Source: Hanleya hanleyi
Lineage: Eukaryota > Mollusca > Polyplacophora > Lepidopleurida > Hanleyidae
DNA: 64,000 bases
Assembly: GCA_036873755.1 (NCBI GenBank)
Contig: JAVTVY010025167.1
Span: 39,331-103,330, forward strand
Direction of reading: 5' to 3'
How positions within the stretch are numbered: the first letter of the stretch is position 1; the number at the start of each line of letters is the position of its first letter. The translations under genes were made by a program, and so were the position numbers. The notes under the pieces were generated by a model. The model was not told the origin of the DNA. It saw only the letters and a program-made list of their open reading frames with translations, and did not search any database. Shown here piece by piece: positions 12,023-24,484 of this stretch.

Positions 12023-12616
12023 TTAACCCTAGCTGGCCTGGGCTTTTGGGGACCTGTCCAAACCTGGGGAGGGGCCATTTCGCCCCACCCGCCAAATTAT
12101 TTTTCTTACCCCTTGATCTAGGGGGCTGACACTTACCACACAATATTCTTGGGCCAAGCTCTACCAGAAAATGTAAAAATATCCAACATGGTCGCTTTGA
12201 TGACGTCACAGTGATGTCATTTTCAAAAACGACAGGTTTTGGTCGATTTCTCGGTCAGATTTTTCGAATTTTTCATTTATACAATTTCTCTGCAAACACT
12301 GCGTGATAAATTAGTAAATATTAATGAGATGTGAAACAAAGTAGCTTTTGCGCACTTTTCATCGCGGAAAAGCAGAAATTTTAAAGAAAACTGACGTAAA
12401 CATCATTTTCTGGCACTCAACGTGACCGCCATCTTGAATTTACCCCTGATACTCTACTTGGGGAGTTATTCAAATAGGCTTAAAATGACCCCAATATGAT
12501 CAACTATAAAGTTAAGGAGTGTCAGCTCTCATTTTTTTGTCTTTCCGGTGATAGCGCAGAAAGTTTGGCAGGGGGAGCCATTTTGACCCCCCCCCCCCCA
12601 GGCCTGGTAGGGTTAA
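12023..12616. mobile_element. piggyBac-type MITE, complete
   Basis: TTAA at 12023-12026 and 12613-12616 flank a 586-bp element whose ends are inverted: CCCTAGCTGGCCTGG on the left and, reading inward from the right, CCCTACCAGGCCTGG. A TTAA target duplication plus termini starting CCCTA is the signature of piggyBac transposons. The interior is non-coding and includes 'gatgacgtcacagtgatgtc' and a C-run at 12587-12599. Related copies lie at 17820-18250 (ends lost), 46001-47070 (with internal array) and 50298-50655 (minus orientation). It encodes no transposase, so it would depend on one supplied elsewhere. Confidence 0.85.
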
Positions 12617-13555
12617 ATTAATAGTTTCAGGTTTATTTAATACTCGATTAGTGTTTTCTATAAATTGTTAACAGCCTGATGAAAGACTATATTTGCAGAC
12701 TACCGGTGGAAGCACACTGCTGTAGTAATGTTCCTGGCAAAAATCATATATCAGACCCAACAGAACTGGGCATGCGCATGAAAGATGACATTTACATTGA
12801 GGTCACAAACCACAGACTGCCGTACTTAAAATGTAGTAAATCGGTTGCGCGCATCATTAGAAATATTATATTCCCTATAATATTCGCATCTAAAAATGAC
12901 ATGGCTTTTCCGCTCCTATAAAAAAAATCCACATACAATTACATTCCCCGCCATTTTATTTTCAAAATACAGCAGGCGGAAATGAGGTAATGATGTTTTT
13001 CTAATAATGTAACACGATTGTTTCCATATCGTTGAGAAATTCTAGGCATATATTTGAATGTATCACAAAGCATTTCTCGGTCAGTCAGGTATTAATTATC
13101 CATCTGTTTTCACCTTACCTGTCTATCAAGTTCAAGTCTGAATCCTCCACCCAGAAATTGGCTAAATTCTTTGTGATCTTGATTAAATGCTACATGGTCT
13201 AATCGTGCTATATGTCCGTTTACTTACTTTCTACATGTTTACTGTCTCCAATAATTCTCATTACAGAATCTCTATTGGTTCAAACAAGGCAAGCAATGAT
13301 TTGACACAATTTATGAATGCATGTACTCCCTAGGTAATTTCTGATAAAGTAGAAACTTCGATTTCATTTCAGAGCAAATATCAAATGAGATTTGCACTGT
13401 TATAATTAATCATACATAACAAGTTCATCTCAACCGATAGAAAGTCTCTAATTAATGTGAAAATAAACTGTAAGAATAACAACCGAACTATAGGACGATA
13501 AAACAGCGTTGAAAAATAAACAAGAGGTCAAATGAAAAGAAAGATAGGTCAAAGT
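12617..13555. other. AT-rich intergenic sequence
   Basis: No gene, array or inverted-repeat element recognised. Short open frames (for example 12679-12921) have no protein-like composition that I can defend. Confidence 0.5.
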
Positions 13556-13559
13556 GCAA

Positions 13560-14300
13560 GTGTCCGGGAGTCATTTTTCCCTGGGAATAAGCTGTGTGTT
13601 GTTAGACGGGTCGTTTACGGGCAGAGAAAAGAACATTCTGTAATCGATGATATCTCTCAGTTATTCTGGCCCCTTTAGCTCGTCTTCATTAAAACCAGGG
13701 CACTCTTCAATTTGTCAAGCTTTATGCTCCGTACGACATCGGCGTATTAAATTTATGAGACTACAATGGCGGACAATTGGTACCGATTCAGCCCGAATAA
13801 TGGATCGATTGGTCGCAACACTTTTCTGGGGGAGAACCGTGTTTGCCCGGGGGCTAATGCTGTGTGTCAACACCAGACCATTATACAGCAAGTGTCAGAA
13901 GGAAGGAGGCCTCGAGTGGTTTAAATTTGCCACCAAGATTTCCTTTCAGTTTATCGTGACCGGAGAGGAACAACTGGAGAACCTGAATCAGTTCACAGCC
14001 AGACCCCGCGCTCCACACTCTCACCTCGCCGATTGTCCCGTCTCTATTGCGTTAAACAGTTTGTTCTGTCGTTAAACCTGAGATGTAATTCGAACGCAGT
14101 TCTTTTGAAGAAGAGTTGTGATAGTCCAATATAAAAAATTCAACTTGAAATCTTCTTAGACTGCGACCCTTTCTTCTTGAAAGTTCAGCGGTGTTAATAC
14201 CCAGTCTAAGGTACACTTGATAATGACGTATTGAACGATATCTAATACAGACCCAAGCTCTCCACTCTTCTCCATATGTACTTACATGGGGCAACTGATA
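13560..14300. promoter_or_regulatory. GC-balanced unique patch, possible regulatory element or exon
   Basis: A unique block with TAATCGAT and several ATTA cores at its left end and an open plus-strand frame 13647-14075. The stretch encoding 'GLEWFKFATKISFQF' near 13907 reads smoothly, but I recognise no domain, and the frame has no clear splice signals. A conserved non-coding element or an exon of an unrelated gene are both possible. Confidence 0.2.
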
Positions 14301-14559
14301 AGTAATCTATCATAATTCCCCTGTCTTCTAGACTATCATACACTTTTTAGGATATCAAATAGATAACAGAACACCTTTTACATAAAATGTCTACCAGTAT
14401 TATGCAAACTATGAATTTCGAGATTCTTGCGAAATGTCTTGCTAATTATTCATGAAATGTTTCTCACAAAGTTAAAGTTCAGTTATAAAGCAATAGTCGT
14501 GCTTACCCGAGCAAATTGCATGAAGAAAATCTCGATGCAGAAACGGTAGAAAATAAGCG

Positions 14560-14735
14560 AGGGAGGCAATTATGGTGGTCACTTACACGCTTAAAACTAA
14601 AGTGTACAATAAACCTTTAAGGGTGTCCACTCATAAGAGCCGTCGCTGTGGACACCCTTAAATGGTTATTTCAAAACTTTAGGAGTAAGTTTAAACATTT
14701 TAGCCTTTTAATCGTGTAGAACAGCGTAATCTGGA
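14560..14735. repeat. palindromic hairpin sequence (MITE-like)
   Basis: TTTAAGGGTGTCCAC at 14616-14630 is perfectly complementary to GTGGACACCCTTAAA at 14648-14662 across a 17-base loop. Weaker inverted similarity continues outward ('actaaagt...aataaacc' against 'ggttattt...actttagg'). The layout is that of a small palindromic MITE or a stable RNA hairpin. Confidence 0.65.
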
Positions 14736-16435
14736 AATGGTCGTCTGACCCCACGGACCTAGACTCTGAATGCATTGTACCCAACCACCACCAGTGATTC
14801 TCTGATGTTATGTTGCCCTGTCTCTCAGCCTCGCTTTGATTGTCACCCAGGCTTCAATGGAGACTGTTCGTGTGGTCATATTGAATGACGAGACCACACG
14901 GGGCCCTATAGGAACGATGGAATTAGCTACATGTTGAATCGAATAGTAGGTATATGATAGCTCTGCGAATCTATCAGATGAAAATAATAATATTTAAGCG
15001 ACGTCGAGTTTGACACGAAAGTTCAAACATGCGTACACCACTCGGCAGTCAATTGTTGCATATCATTACAAATGTTACTGTATATTGCTTGCATATAATA
15101 ATATATACTGTTTGCAAATAATATCCACGAAATATTTACTGGTTTTCAATGCAACCTTAATTTATTTGCAATATTTCCACTTTTGCATGCTTAACAATGG
15201 AATAAAACCGTATTTAACAGAACTGGTATATACATTGGAGCGCAACTTTCTTTGCGATTTCCACAAATACCGGCAGCAATCGACAAGAAAAGGTTTAAGG
15301 TACGTTTGTGAATGTGTGTGTTCGTGTGCATACCATGGGGTGTGGTTACGTGTATTCATGCGCATGACATTGATGATAGAGTCTGTCCTAATGCAATCGC
15401 GAAGTAGCACGTTTTCGAGACGTCGATCCCTAATGAAATCTTAAACTTGACAGAAGGCCAGTTTATGAGAATCATTTTGTCCCGGAGGCCTGAGGCTTTG
15501 CGTATATCCTGTCGAAATATTCCCGCAATCTCAGCACAGATTATGTGGAATGGAGCGAGCTATCTCTGTAATCTTTCCGGAACTTAGTGATCGATGGAAG
15601 AATTACTCCTAATGTCTTCTATTATGGGAGAAAATTACAAATACATTTGCTTCATATCAACGACTTATCTCGCCTGAGTTGGTTATAATCTGGCAGAGGT
15701 ATATTTATAGTCGTATCACGCAGTTAATTTTCCCGGGTCCTGATTGCATAACCTTTCCTCTGTTCCGCCTCTCGGGGCATCCGGCACATCCGGCCCTCTT
15801 TTATTGGTCTTCAAAAACTGATTCCAGAATTCAGGTTAAATTTTACGTGTGTATCACCCCTCCTCGTTGAGTTGTTTTCGGCCTACTTTGTAGCCTACCT
15901 GAACTCGTGCAGCGAGTTATACTTGTATCTGACTGTGTGGATATCACTGTTAAAGACAAGAGAACTGTTACACTGACATCTCCATATACACTTAACTCAG
16001 AAGTTGTAGGCTTACACCTCTACGAGGTTTCAACGTCCTGCCCTAGCACTAGCGCCACTTTAGTTGTAAATCTGGGTCTCCCAAGAAGGTGCAAAGTTAC
16101 AGTTTCACATTGTGAATTTACGGTCGTTCAAACGAAAAATAATTCATTATTTAAAAATCAACAATTGGTCTTTTAAATTATATTGATAATTTTCAGTTAA
16201 AATCAATTCTCTTTACCTATTTAAAATTAAAAAAAAAATAAAAAAAAATAAAAAGAGGAAAAATATGATTTCGATTCAAGGAAAATGAATCAATTCTTGC
16301 TTTTGCAAAAAAAAAATCATTTAATAGACTCAGTTTTAGAAATATTTAACTGCACTTGGTGGCGCTAGAACCCGAATCAGCCCTTAGTAAATCTACATAG
16401 GAAATTCGTCAAAGCATAGGAAGTCAGACAAAGCT
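14736..16435. other. intergenic, no gene seen
   Basis: Mixed sequence. The 15010-15444 open frame is low in recognisable features and rich in Y, C and L, as expected of AT-rich non-coding DNA; I do not annotate it. The interval 15470-15900 is more GC-balanced. Around 16220-16320 there are A-rich runs. Confidence 0.45.
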
Positions 16436-16439
16436 CAAA

Positions 16440-17700
16440 ACAATACAATATATATTATATATCATATGTAAATATTACTATTACCAGCTGCTGATTAAAG
16501 AATTGAGTATAACGCACCATCATCGAAATACGTCTACTTACTTGCAAACTGCATTTAAGATTTATTTAACAAACATAACACGCTTCTCAGTGAAAGAGGT
16601 ATTTGTCTTCAAACCACTCATAACGATATAACAAAAGTGTACTGGACTCCTAAAATGCAAAAATCACAATACAAATCCAGATTCTTTGTTGATTCTAGAA
16701 GCTGCACGATAAAGCTTCTTTCAACCCCGTTGACGAGGGCAGCATTTTGGAAAAGGTATTGCGTCACTATTTCTAAAAACTCCAAACGCTAAATGTATGT
16801 GAACAATGGAAAAACTCAAATGTCTTACGGAAGAACTTGATGGGATAGAGCATATACCGTGCAGACATGTATCCACATGGGATTTCTCGACCCTCTGTAC
16901 TATAATCCCCTCATCAGACCGTGATTGATCATTAAAAGGTTCATTAGTATCGATGTTCATGAAAACTGATCGCCGATATATTAATGTCAGAAGCAATAGT
17001 GCATTCTTTAGCTCCACTACATACAAGGAATATTATTCATGGGATGTTTATTTGCGTGAATTCTCATTAATAATATCCATGTGAAATTTGGCAACACAAC
17101 AGTCAACAGCATATAGGTATTTCAGTGGGTACTAATGGTGCAGCCCTTTTGGCCGACCTCTATCTGTTATCTTATAAATACAACTATATGCAGACGCTTT
17201 CATAAACGGATCATTTCAGATTCCGTTTCTGCTCATTCGCCAAACCCTATTATATAGACGACCTTCTCGCTATGGATAATCGTTATATATATGATGTAGT
17301 GAAGCATATATATCAACCTTCATTGGATTTGAAGGAAACTACAGATAGCCCTAACGGCACATCATTTATACCTATCTCAGAAACTTATAACACAGGATCG
17401 CTTTTTGATAGCAAAATACGAGCGTAGCGTGCAAGATCTATGGCGTTACGTTTAGTAACTTGTGCCTAATTCCGCTTAACCTGGGGTTAGAGACCGTATG
17501 AACCCATTTTCTTCAAGATCCTCATAGGGTTCATATGAAAAGTCACAATCAAAGCCTGACTGATATATATAGATTCTCTAGATAACGAATTACAACGGAA
17601 AAACTTATGGATTAAGAATATTGTTCAGCGTGATGTCTGCCGGCATCATTGAAACAGCTTCTCTCTTAAAAAATAAGTAGCCTATCTTCATGTATACTAT
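16440..17700 (+). pseudogene. decayed Penelope-like reverse transcriptase element
   Basis: Plus-strand fragments follow the order of the better copy at 55684-56790: 'LLSERGICLQTTH' near 16583, 'VYWTPKM' near 16638, 'STWDFSTLCTIIP' at about 16868 (parent motif LYTTIPH), 'GISVGTNGAALLADLYLLSY' near 17125, 'YYIDDLLAMDNRYIYDVVKHI' near 17250 and 'PSLDLKETTDSP' near 17320. Then comes the tail ('cgcttaacctggggttagag', 'cacaatcaaagcctgac', 'ggattaagaatattg'). Several frameshifts and stops make it inactive. An open minus-strand frame at 16721-17026 is a shadow. Confidence 0.7.
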
Positions 17701-17819
17701 GATTGTTGTGTTTTTTAAATTTGGTGCTAATGCTGTCATAAGAAATAAGAATACTGATCAGCGATACAGATTTGATATTTTTTAAATTTCGTGATGTCCT
17801 GCCGGCAATATTAATATAT

Positions 17820-18250
17820 TCGGTTATGGAGTTTGGGTCAAGCTCTAGCAGAAAATGTAAGAAAAAAATCCAAGATGGCCGCTTTGATGACGTCACAGTG
17901 ATGTAATCTTCAAAACAGGCATTTTTGTCGATATTTCGGTCAGATTTTTCGATTTTTTAACAGCATGATTTAGTAATTAGTAAATAATAGTCTGATGTGA
18001 AAAATATATATATTTTGCCCAATTTTCGTCGAAGAAAAACAGGAATTTTGAAGAAAAATGACGAAAATATCACTTTTCTGGAACCCATGGTCGCCATCTT
18101 TAATTGTCCCATGATTCTCTACTCAGGGGGTTATGCAAATAGGCTCAAAATGACCCCGATGTGATAAACTAAAACGCCACAGAGGGTCAGCTTTCATTTT
18201 TTTTGTCGTTTCGGAGATAGGGGAGAAAGTTTGGTAGGGTGGGGGCATAA
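17820..18250 (+). mobile_element. piggyBac-type MITE, truncated at both ends
   Basis: Collinear with about 12150-12570 of the complete MITE: 'gggtcaagctctagcagaaa', 'gatgacgtcacagtgatgta', 'tcggtcagatttttcga', 'aataggctcaaaatgacccc' and 'gagaaagtttggtaggg'. The terminal CCCTA repeats and TTAA are missing. It directly follows the PLE-type tail. Confidence 0.75.
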
Positions 18251-18284
18251 TGTTTACGAAAAGACGTGTTCAAACGTTTTGCGT

Positions 18285-18345
18285 TCTTTTCACCCAAAAA
18301 TGTTGGGTACTCCACGTCTATACCCAATCCTTCTGACAGTGTATT
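18285..18345 (-). repeat. dispersed 'tacccaa/ttgggta' element, copy 1
   Basis: Read on the minus strand: 'acactgtcagaaggattggg', then 'tatagacgtgga' and 'acccaacatttttgggt'. The same order occurs on the plus strand at 41071-41205. It is probably one end of a dispersed element. Confidence 0.5.
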
Positions 18346-19690
18346 AGCAGAACAGGTGTCACACACTACAAAGAAGATATATATATTCTTAATCTAACAA
18401 ATCTAAGTGATGCAGAATCTGAATAACTGGGGGTCATATTACACATGTCGAAATAATAATATCGCTATTAAGATGAAAAATGATAGAAGCCCAGAGCTAG
18501 ATAGTTTTCCAGTTCAATTATGTGGTGACAAGTTGAGAATTTCTTTTTCGAAAATCATGGGAGTTTATGAATGAAGTTAATGAATGAAGTTTATGAATGA
18601 AGTTAACAAGTAATAACTTTATTTAGACACGAAGAAAGAATATTTTCCTCAAATATTCAAACGAGTATTATATAAATCGGTCACGGCATGCCCCTTGCTT
18701 TGATGTATAGGACAATCCCATATCACCATACACCATATTCTTAATTTGCAATGGAGTCCTATATGGGGAAAATGTCCTAGGAAAAATAAGATCTTCACCG
18801 AATAGTCGTAAGTGAAAAATAATCCAAATGATGTCCATATGCTTATCATACGCAACACAACTATCGATGGTTAAAAAAATTAACTGAATTTACTGATCTT
18901 CTGACAAATCACTGAATTCCGCATATCTTCAAATAAAAAAAAATAACGTTGAATAAGCAAATAACTATTAACAGCGTAATACTATATGCCAGGAAATGAA
19001 ATTGGACTACATTGCATTGAAAATTAATTCTTCAAACGTGAATTTCCATAACATTTGAAAGATAATCACTAGTGTCTCCACAAAATTGAAGATTTGAAAA
19101 GAAGTAAAGACACAGGGACTTAATAAATTCTCCAGTGTTTTCAGAAATTATTCGTCCGTTTCTAGCATTACCGAGCCCGGCAGAAGATACACTGATCAAA
19201 ATGATTACAGTGATCTATAAAATTATTTGTCAGTGATAACGATAAATGTTATTACTGCTTCAAATTCTAAAGTACAAATTCTTGGTTGGGAACAACAGTG
19301 TTTATATAGGCTTCTGATATTAAGGTTCCATGCAGTGTCCGTAGCGATAAGACTTTTAACACCTTATCGAGTTTTCCTCAATTAAATTGCAATACATGAA
19401 CTCTCCAAAGCGAGCTTTATATTTTCTAAGGGCTATTAATTCAGGAAACCGAAATTTAGTTATACTTTGTTCTTCTGATTAGTTCAATTGAAATATTTGA
19501 ACGAAATTAGAGCGATTTATACCAATTTAGCCTTCAAATATCCTCGCCAATAACTTTTAAAGTATTCTTCAAAAATATAAAAAAATTTAGATTCATATAA
19601 TCTGCTTTTCAAACAAAATTAGCGTTATAGTTTTTAATTTGATGACAGTTCTAAGTTCAATAATTTGAAAAAAATTAAAAAATGCGACCC
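18346..19690. other. AT-rich intergenic sequence
   Basis: Very AT-rich, no gene. A small triplication of 'gaatgaagttaa/tatgaatgaagtt' lies at 18566-18610. Confidence 0.5.
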
Positions 19691-19691
19691 T

Positions 19692-20405
19692 CTGCGACTA
19701 TCATGTAATTCTTTATAGAACGCCGGTAAACTAAGAAAAACTTAAGCACCTTTATTTAGTTCTATATATGTACAAATTGTGTCCAAACTTACAATAAACG
19801 CAACAATGTGAAATAAGTTATATACATTTATTTTACAAGCTTTCGAGGAGAGCTACTATATTATATAAACACTAGTATCTCTATAACTCGGCGAGGAGAG
19901 CTACTATATTATATAAACACTAGTATCTTTATAACTCGGCGAGGAGAGCTACTATATTATATAAACACTAGTATCTCTATAACTCGGCGAGGAGAGCTAC
20001 TATATTATATACACACTAGTATCTCTATAACTCGGCGAGGAGAGCTACTATATTATATAAACACTAGTATCTCTATAACTCGGCGAGGAGAGCTACTATA
20101 TTATATAAACACTAGTATCTCTATAACTCGGCGAGGAGAGCTACTATATTATATAAACACTAGTATCTCTATAACTCGGCGAGGAGAGCTACTATATTAT
20201 ATAAACACTAGTATCTCTATAACTCGGCGCAATTGCCACTACCTGAGGAGGAGGATAGTTTTTCTCGAAAACTTGGAAAGATGATAGCTTATCTTACATG
20301 GTCGCGTTTGTTGTTGGTTTGGACACAACGTTGTACATATATAGAACTAAATTTTACTAAGTTTACCTCCGTACTATAGAGACTAAATACATGATATAGT
20401 CGCAG
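19692..20405. mobile_element. inverted-repeat element enclosing a 48-bp minisatellite
   Basis: The outer arms are inverted: CTGCGACTA at 19692 against TAGTCGCAG ending at 20405, then 'ggtaaacta' against its complement, then 'tttagttctatatatgtaca' (19757) against its complement near 20331-20351, then 'gtgtccaaac' and 'aacgc(a/g)acca/aatgt'. The arms total about 150 bp each with moderate divergence. Between them sits the tandem array 19845-20228. No clear target duplication was found. Part of the right arm ('tcgcgtttgttgt.ggtt') is duplicated at 20411-20440. Confidence 0.7.
19845..20228. repeat. 48-bp minisatellite, exactly 8 copies
   Basis: Eight copies of a 48-bp unit beginning 'gaggagagctactatattat' and ending 'ctcggc', nearly identical (single changes such as tctttat and atacaca). 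It is the internal array of the inverted-repeat element 19692-20405. Confidence 0.93.
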
Positions 20406-20445
20406 CTTATTTTACATTATCGCGTTTGTTGTAGGTTCAGTAAAC

Positions 20446-21105
20446 CTCTCCATACCAGAATATGTTGTGTCCAAAGTTCCTGATTTTACCCAAAATAGCA
20501 AACGAGTTATTAGAAGGTCGATCTGATAAAAAGCAAAAAATAATAATAATAAAATAACGAAGAAAAGGAGCAGAGACTACCGAGGAGCGATTTTCTCCAA
20601 TTTATGATCGGTAGTTTCTTCAACCAAGTTAATCGACTAGCTTGTTAAAAATGTTTGAAGAAAGTTAATTACTTGATCATTTGATCACAATCTGCGTAGA
20701 TCACTTGCAATGCTGACCGACCTTCAGTCTTAAGACATCTCCAGGCGTCTTGTTTGAAAGCTTATTTTCAAAAGCTGATTTTCCGCATACTTTTTCCGTG
20801 ATATTCCTTTCACAAACCCATAGAGTAAATACTGTATTTTAATATTTTGGATTTTTTTCCCGACTGTTTGAAGCTTGTTATGATGGTACCTATAACTTAA
20901 ACAACAAACAATAATAGTTTAAAACTGGAAGATCTACTCTCGGATCTGTCTACAACAGTCCGTATATTGCTCTAAAACGTATTCTTTCGGATGAGTTGGC
21001 ATACCCCATATAAAATATACTGAATAAAAAATATATGCTTATGCTAAATTACAAGCGTCTCGTCCGTCATTCATAATTCAGCCGTCGTTCAATAAAGAAT
21101 ATCCG
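20446..21105. other. intergenic, no gene seen
   Basis: AT-rich with no recognised element. Confidence 0.5.
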
Positions 21106-21109
21106 CGCC

Positions 21110-21876
21110 CATAATCCAAAGACCTTTTTCATATTCCATCAAATTAGCACCAAATTCAAAACGACAATCATAGTATATATTAACATAGGCTAATTTCCTA
21201 CAAGAGAGAAGCGTTCAACAGTTTTCAATGATGCGGGCAAGACATCATGATGTTCCCAAAATAACGAACCCGTATCGCTGATCAGTATTCTTAATCCATA
21301 TGATATTCGTCGTCAAGTCGTCATCTAGAGAATGATGTATCTCAGTCACGCTTTGATTGTGCCTGTTCATGTGAGCTCCATGAGGATCTTGAAGTACAGG
21401 GGTTCATACGGCCCCTAGCCCCAGGTTAAGCGGAATTAGGCACAAGTTACGAAGTTACGAAACGTAACGCCATAGATCTTGCACGCTGCGCTCGTATTTT
21501 GCTATCAGCATGCGATATGTATCGCCAAATTTGAGAGACTTTGAGTGGGGGCCCTTGGTGGTATATCCTTGCTTTATAAGTCTTCACAATAATGTTTTGT
21601 GACGTTGATTAAAATCGTGGCACATTTAAGACAGGATCTAGCAAATGCTACTAGGCGAAATATGTATACGCGATATGCAGGTCCCACTGGAATATTACTG
21701 TCCAGAAAGGGATAGTTTATGATGTCGAAATTGTAATCATCTCTTTGGTCATGAATTCGAAGAGTGAGAAGGCCCGCTTCATTTTTATAGAGATATAGGT
21801 CCAAATCTGATGTACCGGTAGGGCTATCTGTAGTTTCCTTCAAATCCAATGAAGGTGGATATAAGTTATCACTCAA
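21110..21876 (-). pseudogene. Penelope-like element, 3' part of RT plus tail
   Basis: The minus-strand frame at 21876-21574 encodes the RT C-terminal region: 'PPSLDLKETTDSPTGTSDLD', 'LLTLRIHDQRDDYNFDIINY' and 'VYIFRLVAFARSCLKC'. It aligns with the copy at 56310-55897. The catalytic motif region is absent because the copy is truncated just upstream. The tail (21560 down to about 21110) has the family landmarks 'cttaacctggggctaggggc', 'cacaatcaaagcgtgactga' and 'catcatgatgtcttgcc', and extends further 3' than the 55684 copy. Confidence 0.75.
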
Positions 21877-22244
21877 TTCTACTTGAAATGGATTTCATAC
21901 TAATCCCAAACTCAAATATTTACTCGTTCGAAGAGAGGTAAGAAACTTTTAGTTTTATTTTGTACCTGTCAGGGCGTTACTATTGTGAATACTCTTCGGT
22001 ATGGGCACGAGGCGTAAATACCTTCCTATGTAGCACACTCACCAAATGATACAAGTGCATGCATTGTAACAACCTCATCCCCTTTTTAAAACAATACAAA
22101 TAACGGTTTGAATTATTGATATTTCTACATCGAAATATACGTGGGTCGCTATAAAAATTCCTAGTCTCTGTTTTGTGGACTTATACTGTGAGGATTATTG
22201 ATGTTATTTGTGTTTACACCTTTGTTATTGCTATATTGAATAAG

Positions 22245-22345
22245 GAGTGAGTGAGTGAATACGATTTAACGTCGCTTTCAACTATATTTCAGTCATATCA
22301 GGACGTTGGGTCCTATTCCTTTTCACACCCGGGAACCACAATAAT
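22245..22345 (+). mobile_element. SINE-like dispersed repeat (mollusc type)
   Basis: Begins 'gagtgagtgagtgaatacga', followed by 'tttaacgtcgctttcaac' and 'atatttcagtcatatcagga'. Sequences with the pattern gagtgagtgag - taacg(c/t)cgc - atatt(c/t)cag are abundant in mollusc genomes as I know them. A diverged relative in minus orientation sits at 5405-5465. Confidence 0.5.
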
Positions 22346-22439
22346 CTCGTTCAAGGTGTAATATGTTACTTTATGTATGTCACAAAAAACACTACATTTT
22401 ATTAACGTCTTTGTATGGATGTATTTGCCAGAGTGTAGA

Positions 22440-23520
22440 TTTTGGCGGACGTCCAGTATTTTCTCAACGAATCCTCATTGATTTCCTTGAACTCAGAAGG
22501 GATGGATATACCTTCACCATTCGTTGATGTAAGAAGTTTGCTGGACCAGAATGGCGTTCATATAACTTTTGTGGATTTGAAACGAGATATAGTTCCTTCA
22601 TTAGTTTCGGACAATGTTCGGGTTGAATAAATGTAGAACCTGAAAGATGATGTCGACATTGTTCTGGAGTAGAAATAAGGCTAACCAGTTCTAACAATGA
22701 AGAAAGGAGGTGTATATGTAATCTCACATCTTACGATGATCATTCGCTCCGGATTGAGGAATATAGACTTCCAGCAGAACAGAAAAACGCGGGGTCTTTA
22801 TATCAATATATTTCAAGCCAATTTGTCTTAAACGATCTCAATAAGCAAGGCGAGATTGCTGGTACTTAGAGTGAACACTGCTCCCAGCCAGATTGGAAAG
22901 TACCGCTCTCTGGAAACAAACATTCGTATCAATTTCCGCGCGTGGAGCAATTTGTCAAGAGCTGAGGCCAATTATTTATACGTACCCCTATCACCGACAA
23001 TTTTCTTCGCACTCTTGCCGTTAGCAAGTCAACCTTACACCGAAAAAGAAACCGACTGACTTCCCTTTTCGCCGTAATGGGTTCCCAACGCGGAAGTGGG
23101 TGCGAAGAGAGGTACACATTGACTAAATATCCCGAGGCTTTGAGACATATCGCCCTGCCTCTGAGACAGCACGGGATTCAGTGAAAAGGAGCGACGGTTC
23201 GCGTGTCTCAAAACAAAACATTTTGTAGCAAGAGGAAGTTAATTGTGGCTATTTAACGAATCCAGTGGAGATGTTATCAAAAAGAAAGCTTTCTCAACAG
23301 TAAATGAGTCCACTCTACGATGCTAAGTGCCAGTCATTTCGCCTATGGGCTAGTTCGGTTTATTTGCTTCAGGACTCAACGATCCTCTCAAGAGCTAAGA
23401 AATTACAAGTAAGAGCGCGGAATTTGGTGATCATAATCTCCAAGAGGGTCTCTCTCTCCCTGTCCTTCCATGAAGGGTATTTGGCAAACTGATTACTCTT
23501 CTAAAAGCTATAATTGACAC
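22440..23520. other. unique GC-balanced block, function unknown
   Basis: A plus-strand open frame at 22442-22630 (text 'NGVHITFVDLKRDIVPSLVS') and an overlapping minus-strand frame at 22727-22464 both read as protein-like. I recognise neither, and they cannot both be coding. The rest (22780-23520) is unique and richer in GC than its neighbours, compatible with non-coding regulatory DNA. No splice-flanked exon could be defined. Confidence 0.2.
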
Positions 23521-24480
23521 GAAAATTTACAATGCTTTTCCGGTTTACTGCATGATGGAAATGTAACAGATTTCGACCAGAGAAAACATACCAGGCTGTT
23601 CCCACAAATGAATAAAAAACATTTACCAAGCTTTCTGCGTCTGTTGGAATGCGGACTCATTTTCCTGTTTCCTTTCTTAGACTTATTTGTAGAGATTGTC
23701 TTTCAAGCTTTAGTATATGTGGATAATGAGACCTTGAAAATGACACTCGATTTATCAACTATTACAACTTATCATTCCCGATAAGACATTATACTGAACG
23801 CCTTTGGTTAATTATTGTTTCCAACATCTTGAGATGTTTCTTTGATTTTAAAGTTCCTTCAGTTAACACTATCTACATGAAATTCGGCAACATCCTCAAC
23901 CAGCAGCATCTATAGTTAAGATTAATCAAAGCGCGTAGAGCAGATAATGACGTGGAAATTCATTTGAAACAAATACTTGTCATACGGATTCGATGATATC
24001 ATTAGTAAGTGTTGAGAATTTCTCTCTTTCAAGAAGCTAGCTTGTGTTGATACATTTTCATTGGACGACTTCTTTATACGTTGGATAATCACAATATTGT
24101 CGATGCCTTGAATTAAGAGGGTTGAATCCTTAAGGCAAGTGAAACGATAACAATATTGGGCGCGCTTCCACGAGGAACTTTCACACTGTAGTATACGCCC
24201 GTAAATCCAACCCAAACCATTATATGAACGGTTATAAAAAAACCCTACTGTTTTGAGCGCGAAACTGGTCATTGACGTCAAGCGAGGGGCACTCGAGTGG
24301 GGGGAAACTCAACCATTGGAAAACCAGCAACTATGGTTAGTATTCATGTTTTTCATAATAGAGATCAAGAAGAAGAAGAAAGGAGAGGAGAAGAAAGTGC
24401 TCACAAAACTGACCAAGATGACGTTTATCGCATGTAACTACACACAGTTGCTGAAGAATTTGAAATAGAAATCTGATATT
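23521..24480. other. intergenic, no gene seen
   Basis: No element or gene recognised. A short A/G-rich patch lies at 24362-24400. Confidence 0.5.
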
Positions 24481-24484
24481 CAGA

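Noticed and set aside
15010..15444. 144-codon plus-strand frame
   Set aside because: Composition typical of AT-rich non-coding DNA, no domain, opposite-strand frame equally open.
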